Positions 1-4,314 of a stretch of 5,747 nucleotides of DNA are shown in pieces; the stretch's first letter is position 1; each line of letters begins with the position of its first letter. Source of the stretch: JBHAEP01 sp041855665 (lineage in GTDB: Bacteria; Patescibacteriota; Saccharimonadia; Saccharimonadales; Saccharimonadaceae); NCBI GenBank assembly GCA_041855665.1, contig JBHAEP010000043.1, forward strand, positions 1 to 5,747. Reading direction: 5' to 3'. The notes below the pieces were generated by a model. The model ran no database searches. It was not told the DNA's origin and saw only the letters and a program-made list of their open reading frames with translations. A program made the translations under genes and the position numbers.

Positions 1-612
1 ATGGATTTTAAGGTAACAGGTAGTGAAAAGGGAATTACCGCAATTCAAATGGATATGAAAGTCCACGGTCTTCCAGTGGAAATCTTAGTTCAGGCGATTA
101 CTACAGCCAAGTCAGGGCGCGAGCATATCTTAAATCATATGCTTGAAACTATCGCCCAGCCTCGCGAGAAGCTTAGTCCATTTGCGCCTCGTATTGAAAA
201 ACTAAAGATTAATCCAGATAAAATCGGTGCAGTTATCGGTAAAGGCGGTGAAATGATTAATAAAATTACTTCTGAAACCGGCGCCGAGGTTGATATTAAA
301 GAAGATGGTTTGATTACGATCGCTAGTCCGAACGGTGAATCTATCGAAAAGGCTTTGGAGTGGATTAAAGGTTTGACCGAAGAGCCAGAGGTTGGTAAGG
401 TTTACACTGGAAAAGTTGTAAGTATTAAAGATTTCGGCGCTTTTGTTAATATCTTGCCTGGAATTGATGGAATGGTCCATATTTCACAGATCGCCAAAGA
501 GAGAATTGCTAAAGTTACAGATAAACTCTCTGAAGGTCAGGAAGTGAAGGTTAAATTGACTGGAATTGACGAAAAGGGTCGATTGAGCTTAAGTATCAAA
601 GATGCCGAGTAG
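1..612 (+). CDS. pnp: Polynucleotide phosphorylase (PNPase), C-terminal part, 5' end outside window
   Basis: PNPase degrades RNA 3'-5' by phosphorolysis, releasing nucleoside diphosphates, as a ring-shaped trimer in the cytoplasm. The visible 203 residues begin inside the second RNase PH-like core domain. MDFKV at residues 1-5 and the following GITAIQMD match the conserved core block, and Asp2 corresponds to the catalytic-region Asp492 of E. coli PNPase (recalled numbering). A helical stretch (about 24-55) leads to a KH domain (about 63-123) with the RNA-binding GxxG loop GKGG at 80-83. An S1 domain follows (about 131-200), with DFGAFV at 144-149 and GMVHISQI at 157-164. The ATG at position 1 is an internal methionine, not the start: about 490 residues lie upstream. 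The protein ends directly after the S1 domain, without the acidic or basic tail seen in some homologues. TAG is at 610-612. Identification is secure. Confidence 0.97.
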   Translation: MDFKVTGSEKGITAIQMDMKVHGLPVEILVQAITTAKSGREHILNHMLETIAQPREKLSPFAPRIEKLKINPDKIGAVIGKGGEMINKITSETGAEVDIKEDGLITIASPNGESIEKALEWIKGLTEEPEVGKVYTGKVVSIKDFGAFVNILPGIDGMVHISQIAKERIAKVTDKLSEGQEVKVKLTGIDEKGRLSLSIKDAE

Positions 613-634
613 GCTAGGGAGTCAAAAAGGAAAT

Positions 635-670
635 ACCCCCGCTTTACGATAAGCGGGGGTTTAATTTTAG
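635..670. terminator. Rho-independent terminator, probably bidirectional
   Basis: A perfect 10-bp stem, ACCCCCGCTT (635-644) paired with AAGCGGGGGT (651-660), closes a 6-nt loop TACGAT. On the plus strand it is followed by TTAATTTT, which would terminate pnp 23 nt after its stop. On the minus strand the stem is followed by ATTTCCTTTTT (reading down from 634), so it can also end the convergent gene at 677-1102. The stem is clearly richer in G+C than its surroundings. Bidirectional action is inferred from the T-rich flanks on both sides. Confidence 0.92.
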
Positions 671-676
671 CTAGTT

Positions 677-1102
677 TTAATCAATGACAACTCCTTCCGG
701 ATATAGTTGCAGCGTGCAATTATAGAAGGTTTCACCTCTGTGCTGCTCGTTAATCAACCGAAAGACTACTTCGTCGATATTCATCGACTGCAAGATTTTG
801 CTTGTTAGATAGGGGCCACTCCCGTCGTAGCCGATTAGGGCATCTTCGACGTAGACATAGGGGCTGTTGAGGTTATTCGTGTAAACCGCAAGGCCTTGAG
901 AGTCCGTATCACGAAAAATCGCCACGCGAGTAGCCTGCGAAAAAACCTCCTTCCTTAAAAGCGGCAGGAGTAATTCCCAGGCAGACCACGAAGTTATAGT
1001 GTCTGCACTGATTTTGATTTTGGCATCATTGAGTGATGCGTTGTCGGTATAGCATTCAGATGCCTGATTTGAAACTAGCTTTTTCAAGGTGCGAGTAGTC
1101 AT
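677..1102 (-). CDS. Hypothetical protein, 141 aa, unrecognised family
   Basis: I do not recognise this protein. It is the only minus-strand gene in the window. Three signals support it as real: a strong Shine-Dalgarno AGGAG 6 nt before the ATG, a perfect-consensus sigma-70-type promoter about 60 bp upstream, and a terminator just past its TAA. The product looks soluble, with no signal peptide and no membrane segment. It starts with a basic N-terminus (MTTRTLKKL). A likely amphipathic helix with two Trp (SWSAWELLLPLLRKEVF, 38-54) is followed by alternating hydrophobic strands (RVAIFRD 59-65, GLAVYTN 70-76, YVYVEDALIGYDGSG 82-96). A short helix TSKILQSM (100-107) comes next, and a C-terminal strand-rich part ends LQLYPEGVVID. 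Two Cys (17, 129) form no metal motif. The pattern suggests a small alpha/beta domain. One hand-counted 60-base stretch (841-900) is 50% G+C, against 40% for a stretch inside the neighbouring udg gene (1561-1620). That may mean a different origin, but the sample is tiny. Confidence 0.75.
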   Translation of the reverse strand: MTTRTLKKLVSNQASECYTDNASLNDAKIKISADTITSWSAWELLLPLLRKEVFSQATRVAIFRDTDSQGLAVYTNNLNSPYVYVEDALIGYDGSGPYLTSKILQSMNIDEVVFRLINEQHRGETFYNCTLQLYPEGVVID

Positions 1103-1108
1103 TTTAGA

Positions 1109-1113
1109 CTCCT
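1109..1113 (-). promoter_or_regulatory. Ribosome binding site of the 141-aa gene
   Basis: Read on the minus strand, AGGAG is followed by TCTAAA and then ATG at 1102-1100, giving a 6-nt spacer. This fixes the start codon. The SD lies within an 8-nt self-complementary stretch, TCCTAGGA (1110-1117). Confidence 0.8.
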
Positions 1114-1148
1114 AGGATAGGGCCTCGAATCTGCGGGATTACACATTC

Positions 1149-1159
1149 TATAGGCTATA
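1149..1159. repeat. Short palindrome over the predicted minus-strand start site
   Basis: TATAG-G-CTATA is a perfect dyad with 5-nt arms around a central G. It lies where transcription from the minus-strand promoter should begin (about 1156). It could be a small operator, but AT-rich palindromes of this length also arise by chance. Confidence 0.3.
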
Positions 1160-1162
1160 TAT

Positions 1163-1191
1163 ATTATAACAAAAAATAGAGCTTATGTCAA
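1163..1191 (-). promoter_or_regulatory. Perfect-consensus sigma-70-type promoter for the 141-aa gene
   Basis: On the minus strand TTGACA (1191-1186) and TATAAT (1168-1163) are separated by exactly 17 nt (1185-1169), matching the housekeeping consensus at all 12 positions. The spacer contains a T-tract (TTTTTT). The predicted start is near 1156, giving a leader of about 54 nt before the ATG at 1102. A promoter this good suggests strong basal transcription unless a repressor acts on it. Confidence 0.88.
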
Positions 1192-1206
1192 TGTAAGGCA
1201 TGAGCT
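1180..1206. repeat. Imperfect inverted repeat between divergent promoters (possible operator)
   Basis: AGCTTATG (1180-1187) and CATGAGCT (1199-1206) are inverted copies matching at 7 of 8 positions, 19 bp apart centre to centre. The left arm also resembles a direct repeat: GAGCTTATGT (1179-1188) against GAGCTTTATGT (1202-1212). The arms flank the minus-strand -35 box and the expected -35 slot of the udg promoter, a good place for a regulator touching both genes. Binding by any protein is inference. Confidence 0.35.
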
Positions 1207-1209
1207 TTA

Positions 1210-1218
1210 TGTTATAAT
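1210..1218 (+). promoter_or_regulatory. Extended -10 promoter of udg, giving a leaderless or near-leaderless mRNA
   Basis: TGTTATAAT is a perfect extended -10 element (TG at 1210-1211, TATAAT at 1213-1218). The -35 slot 17 nt upstream (1190-1195, AATGTA) is poor, as expected for an extended -10 promoter. The usual start distance puts +1 at about 1225-1227, on or beside the A of the udg ATG at 1226. No ribosome binding site precedes that ATG. Confidence 0.75.
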
Positions 1219-1225
1219 AACTACA

Positions 1226-1792
1226 ATGACAAAAGACTATAAAATCAATAATCTTTATGATGAAATTATAAATAAAGAAGTTTGTGCTGAGCTAAAAAAT
1301 CAAGCAACTCAACTAGTGCGAGGTAGAGGCAGTTTGAATGCTAAAATTGTCTTAATAGGTGAAGCTCCTGGTAAAAATGAAGACTTAAAAGGTCAGCCAT
1401 TTGTCGGAGCTTCGGGAAAGTTTCTTGATATGCTTTGCGAATCTGCTGGAATTAATGATCAGGATATTTTTATTACCAATATAGTGAAATATCGCCCTCC
1501 AAATAATCGTGATCCAAAACCCGATGAAAAGCGTGATTTTTGGCCATTTTTAGAGCGCGAGATTGATATCATTCAGCCTCAAGCTATTTTTACCCTTGGT
1601 CGGCATAGTATGGAAGCTTTTTTGGATGGTCTCAAAATTTCTGATATTCATGGCCAAGTTTTTAACGTTGAAGTTTTGGGTGAAAAATATAAACTCGTGC
1701 CACTATATCATCCAGCTGCAGCATTGTATAATGGCGGTTTGAGACAAATGCTTGTTCAAGATTTTCAAAAAGCCGTTAGCTTATTAGATTGA
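1226..1792 (+). CDS. udg: Family 4-type uracil-DNA glycosylase, apparently without the Fe-S cluster
   Basis: It removes uracil from DNA, the first step of base excision repair after cytosine deamination or dUMP incorporation. The length of 188 residues suits the family. Motif 1 is GEAPGKNED (45-53), with Glu52 at the catalytic-region Glu position and PFVG at 58-61 supplying uracil-stacking Phe59. ITN at 83-85 gives the uracil-recognising Asn85, and YHPAA at 161-165 gives His162. The oddity is the cluster. Family 4 enzymes normally bind a [4Fe-4S] with four Cys, two near the N-terminus (CxxC), one in KCRPP and one in the following helix. Aligned by eye to Thermus thermophilus UDGa as I recall it, the KCRPP Cys is Tyr89 and the helix Cys is Phe105. 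The N-terminal pair is Glu18/Ala21, with a lone Cys20 out of register. The only other Cys is Cys71. The ATG at 1226 is chosen because no in-frame alternative start fits and the promoter ends just before it. TGA at 1790-1792 is backed by TGA and TAA shortly downstream. Confidence 0.92.
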   Translation: MTKDYKINNLYDEIINKEVCAELKNQATQLVRGRGSLNAKIVLIGEAPGKNEDLKGQPFVGASGKFLDMLCESAGINDQDIFITNIVKYRPPNNRDPKPDEKRDFWPFLEREIDIIQPQAIFTLGRHSMEAFLDGLKISDIHGQVFNVEVLGEKYKLVPLYHPAAALYNGGLRQMLVQDFQKAVSLLD

Positions 1793-1817
1793 TTTTGATA
1801 AGTTTTTATGCTATAAT
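1789..1817 (+). promoter_or_regulatory. Promoter of the rnj-PQ loop-ftsK unit, overlapping the udg stop codon
   Basis: TTGATT (1789-1794), a 17-nt spacer and TATAAT (1812-1817) with an extended TGC directly upstream (1809-1811) make a strong promoter. The -35 box includes the udg TGA (1790-1792). The predicted start is near 1824, giving a leader of about 84 nt. No terminator separates udg from this promoter, so udg read-through can also reach rnj. Confidence 0.87.
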
Positions 1818-1834
1818 CAAAGTACTTATTACTA

Positions 1835-1849
1835 CTAATTTGAAATTAG
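1835..1849 (+). repeat. Small palindrome in the rnj leader
   Basis: CTAATTT-G-AAATTAG is a perfect dyad in the predicted rnj leader, near its 5' end. As RNA it would form at best a weak 5-bp stem (CTAAT/ATTAG) with a 5-nt loop. Its significance is uncertain because it is all A/T apart from three positions. Confidence 0.3.
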
Positions 1850-1867
1850 AAAATAACTATCATCTAA

Positions 1868-1886
1868 AATTTGTAATCTACAAATT
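1868..1886 (+). promoter_or_regulatory. Hairpin in the rnj leader just upstream of the ribosome binding site
   Basis: AATTTGTA (1868-1875) and TACAAATT (1879-1886) form a perfect 8-bp stem with a 3-nt loop ATC, ending 7 nt before the Shine-Dalgarno AAGGAG. It lacks a following T-run, so it is not a terminator. It could affect mRNA stability or ribosome access, for example as a site of autoregulation by RNase J, but that is inference and the stem is AT-rich. Confidence 0.45.
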
Positions 1887-1893
1887 AATTACT

Positions 1894-1899
1894 AAGGAG
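1894..1899 (+). promoter_or_regulatory. Ribosome binding site of rnj
   Basis: AAGGAG lies 8 nt before the ATG at 1908. It decides the start: the next in-frame ATG near the domain boundary (2139, residue 78) has no such site, so the long N-terminal tail is really translated. Confidence 0.88.
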
Positions 1900-1907
1900 A
1901 GAAAAAT

Positions 1908-4019
1908 ATGGGTCAAAGACGACTCGCAACTCCGCAGGCTGACGACACAAGTAAGCAGCCGCAGCGGCCAAAAAAATCAAATAATACAGTTTTGAATAAT
2001 ACTTCTACCAGGAAAGGTGAGGTTTTCAGGGCTCAGCGTCGAACTTCTGAAAATGTTAATGTTCGAGCATCGCAGCATATTATTAATGTCCCGGTAAATA
2101 AATCAATCTACAACGGCTATCAAGGGCGTCAGTTTAGCATGGCTGAATTTAAAAAGCAGCCGCAAACTCGAGGTCCAAAACTTCGTGTTATACCTATCGG
2201 TGGACTAGGTGAAATGGGAATTGGTAAAAACATGATGGCTATTGAATATGACAATGACATCATAGTTGTAGATATGGGCTTTCTTTTCCCTGGGTCTGAC
2301 TATCCAGGAATCAACTACATAACCCCAGATATCACCTATCTAGAGGAGAATAAACACAAGATTCGTGGTCATATTTTCACTCATGGACATCTAGACCATA
2401 TCGGAGCGTTCCGGCATTTAATTCATAAAATTCCAGCACCAGTTTTTGCTAGTAAGTTTACTCTAGGTATGTTGAAGCGAATGATGGAAGATGCCGATAG
2501 TGGATACGAGCCAGAGTATCACGAACTAAATCCAGAGACTCACGAGCGAGTGCAGCTTGGAGATAGTTTTAGTGTTGAGCTGGTGCGTGTAAATCACTCA
2601 ATTCCAGACGCTACTGCTGCAGTAATACGCACGCCACTGGGTGTTCTAGTGGATACAGGAGACTGGCGTTTTGAAGAAAATCCAGTCGATGGTAAGAAAT
2701 TTGACCTCGAGCGTTTGACGGAAATTGCTACCAAAGAGGGTATTTTGCTTTTGATGAATGAAAGTACCAACTGTGAAAGCGAGGGGACTCATACTCATGG
2801 CGAGTTTGAAATTCAACAGTCAATCGGCCAAGTGATGGAGAATTACGTCAACAGCCGAATGATTATCAGCTGTTTCAGTAGTCAGATTCATCGTATGCAA
2901 GTTATTTTAGAAGAGGCTAAAAAACACGGCCGAAAAGTAGCGTTTGCTGGATATAGCATGATTCAAAATCTCGAAGTTGCTTTGAGGGCTGGAACTATCA
3001 AGATTCCGAAAGATGTTGTAGTAAAGATGGAAGATGTAGTTAAGCTTCCTGACGGTAAAGTTACAATTGTCTGTACTGGTTCTCAGGGTGAATTTAATGC
3101 TGTTTTGAATCGTATGGCTTCTGGTTCTCATAAATTTATTAAAATCAAAAACAGCGATGTAATTGTATTTAGCTCTAATCCTGTTCCAGGTAATGAAAAG
3201 AATGTTGTTCGTACAGTTGATGGGTTGATGCGAGAAGGTTCTAGTGTTGTTCAAAACGGTAAAACTCATCTAACTGGAGTTGGTCCGCTTCACCTTTCTG
3301 GGCATGGCTACTACGACGATCACGTTGTTTTGATAAATGCGCTAAACCCGACTTATTACATGCCAATTCATGGTGAATTCCATATGCTAGTCCATAACGC
3401 CGAACTAGCTGAAAAAGAATGTGGAATTCCACGCAGTAATATTTTCGTTTGTGATAGTGGTGATGTTTTAGAGATAACTCCAGACACGGCTCGTAAAAAT
3501 GGTCGAGTTCATGTTGGCGGTGTAATGTATGATGATTCTGGGGCGGTTGTTTCGGAAGTTGTTCTAAAAGACCGCATTCACATGAGCCAAGAAGGAATGT
3601 TTGTTGTTGTGTTGACTGTTCAGCGAGGCACTGGCCGACTAATGACAAGCCCTGACATTATTTCTCGCGGATTCATTTATTTGCGGGATTCAGAGGAGTT
3701 GATGGGTACAATTCGTCAGTATCTGAAGCAGAAAGTTGCTCGAAGCTTTGGCGGCAAAAAGATTGATCTTGATCAAATCAAGAAGGAGCTAAAGGATGAA
3801 ATCACCCATATTCTTTACGACCAAACTCGTAGAACACCAATAGTTATTCCTGTGATTAATGAAATTGGCGGAGGTTCTAACAATCGCAACAACAAGAATA
3901 ATTCAAACGACAAAAACAAGGAGTTTAAGCCTCCTGCTCCAAAAAAATTCCCAGCACCTCAAGTTCCAGACACTGAAGCGAATGAACCTAGAAATCGCAA
4001 CCGAACTAGGGGATATTAA
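1908..4019 (+). CDS. rnj: Ribonuclease J with long disordered N- and C-terminal tails
   Basis: RNase J is a metallo-beta-lactamase/beta-CASP nuclease with 5'-3' exonuclease and endonuclease activity, active in mRNA decay and RNA maturation. The core spans about 91-652. It has GGLGEMG (98-104) and zinc-ligand motif THGHLDHIG (158-166: His159, His161, Asp163, His164). His230 (NHSIPD), Asp252 (DTGDW), beta-CASP acidic Glu285 (ESTN), His466 (SGHG) and His488 (PIHGE) follow. ISRGFIYLR (585-593) and RRTPIVIPVI (641-650) mark the C-terminal domain. All catalytic ligands are present. At 703 residues it exceeds the usual 550-560 of Bacillus-type enzymes. The excess is a basic Gln/Arg/Asn/Ser-rich tail of about 90 residues at the start and an Asn-, Lys- and Pro-rich tail (about 654-703, ending RNRNRTRGY). 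Both look disordered and could bind RNA or partners. Relative to B. subtilis RNase J1 (recalled), GEIGKN is GEMGIGKN, a two-residue insertion, and the segment after STN is one residue longer and lacks the usual Ser. It has its own promoter and heads the unit with the PQ-loop gene and ftsK. Confidence 0.96.
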   Translation: MGQRRLATPQADDTSKQPQRPKKSNNTVLNNTSTRKGEVFRAQRRTSENVNVRASQHIINVPVNKSIYNGYQGRQFSMAEFKKQPQTRGPKLRVIPIGGLGEMGIGKNMMAIEYDNDIIVVDMGFLFPGSDYPGINYITPDITYLEENKHKIRGHIFTHGHLDHIGAFRHLIHKIPAPVFASKFTLGMLKRMMEDADSGYEPEYHELNPETHERVQLGDSFSVELVRVNHSIPDATAAVIRTPLGVLVDTGDWRFEENPVDGKKFDLERLTEIATKEGILLLMNESTNCESEGTHTHGEFEIQQSIGQVMENYVNSRMIISCFSSQIHRMQVILEEAKKHGRKVAFAGYSMIQNLEVALRAGTIKIPKDVVVKMEDVVKLPDGKVTIVCTGSQGEFNAVLNRMASGSHKFIKIKNSDVIVFSSNPVPGNEKNVVRTVDGLMREGSSVVQNGKTHLTGVGPLHLSGHGYYDDHVVLINALNPTYYMPIHGEFHMLVHNAELAEKECGIPRSNIFVCDSGDVLEITPDTARKNGRVHVGGVMYDDSGAVVSEVVLKDRIHMSQEGMFVVVLTVQRGTGRLMTSPDIISRGFIYLRDSEELMGTIRQYLKQKVARSFGGKKIDLDQIKKELKDEITHILYDQTRRTPIVIPVINEIGGGSNNRNNKNNSNDKNKEFKPPAPKKFPAPQVPDTEANEPRNRNRTRGY

Positions 4020-4021
4020 TG
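4008..4021 (+). promoter_or_regulatory. Ribosome binding site and stop/start overlap (TAATG) for the PQ-loop gene
   Basis: AGGGG (4008-4012) sits 6 nt before the ATG at 4019. The A of that ATG is the last base of the rnj TAA (4017-4019). This arrangement favours translational coupling of the membrane protein to RNase J and supports this start over the internal Met7. Confidence 0.75.
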
Positions 4022-4312
4022 GATATTCTGGCTGTCATGTACGTGGTGGCGTCATATGTTGATATTTTTGCTGTCATTCCACAATTTATTGCTATACATA
4101 AAGCCAGAAGTTCCGCTAGTGTCAGTCTTTTGATGTGGGTGATGTGGACTATAACTCAGACTATCATCACCCTCTACATCTATAGAGAAGGCGATATTTT
4201 GATGAAAATTATTTCAAGTACATGGCTAGTTATGGATATATCATTAATTGGATTTATACTGTATTATCGTTATGTATATAAACCAGAAAAAATGTTAGAA
4301 AATAAAGGTTAA
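4019..4312 (+). CDS. Small three-helix PQ-loop / SemiSWEET-like membrane protein
   Basis: This 97-residue protein is mostly hydrophobic and has three likely membrane helices (about 3-25, 36-56 and 65-85), then a short basic/acidic tail (YRYVYKPEKMLENKG). Helix 1 ends in the Pro-Gln pair typical of PQ-loop proteins (IPQF, 20-23). After it comes a cytosol-type loop HKARSSASVSLLMW (27-40), matching the family pattern of a polar stretch rich in Lys/Arg/Ser followed by 'S-hydrophobic-W'. Size and three-helix build match bacterial SemiSWEETs, which dimerise to carry sugars across the membrane. Other PQ-loop proteins have different or unknown cargo, so the substrate is open. It is sandwiched between rnj (1-nt overlap) and ftsK (2-nt gap), so it is co-expressed with them, though no functional link is obvious. 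An uptake protein would suit a host-dependent cell, but that is inference. Confidence 0.72.
   Translation: MDILAVMYVVASYVDIFAVIPQFIAIHKARSSASVSLLMWVMWTITQTIITLYIYREGDILMKIISSTWLVMDISLIGFILYYRYVYKPEKMLENKG
4304..4308 (+). promoter_or_regulatory. Weak ribosome binding site of ftsK
   Basis: AAAGG lies 6 nt before the ATG at 4315, inside the last codons of the PQ-loop gene, whose TAA is at 4310-4312. The match is short, so translation is probably helped by ribosomes finishing the upstream gene. No separate promoter is evident between the two genes. Confidence 0.55.
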
Positions 4313-4314
4313 AA

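Noticed and set aside
1..3. ATG at position 1 as the true start of the first gene
   Set aside because: The protein begins in mid-domain: MDFKV is the conserved core block found near residue 490 of full-length PNPase. The gene is cut by the window edge.
202..480. Minus-strand open frame of 92 codons
   Set aside because: It is antisense to the KH and S1 domains of pnp, has no SD or promoter, and gives no plausible protein.
1790..1801. UGA read as glycine, extending udg by three residues to the TAA at 1799-1801
   Set aside because: No in-frame TGA occurs within pnp, rnj, the PQ-loop gene or ftsK, and their many glycines use GGN. The standard code fits, although this one stop alone cannot decide it.
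1868..1886. Hairpin as a udg terminator
   Set aside because: The stem has little G+C and no T-run follows. It also lies downstream of the rnj promoter, so it belongs to the rnj leader.
1789..1995. Plus-strand open frame of 68 codons overlapping the udg end and the rnj start
   Set aside because: It runs through the rnj promoter and leader, has no ribosome binding site, and lies in another frame from the well-supported rnj start.
2907..3648. Two overlapping minus-strand open frames (2907-3269 and 3241-3648)
   Set aside because: Both are antisense to the conserved beta-CASP and C-terminal parts of RNase J. Their compositions (Asn/Thr/Phe-rich and His/Gln/Leu-rich) are typical of shadow frames.
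3859..4062. Plus-strand open frame of 67 codons across the rnj/PQ-loop junction
   Set aside because: It is an alternate frame of the RNase J C-terminal tail. The PQ-loop start at 4019 has an SD and a recognisable product, and this frame has neither.
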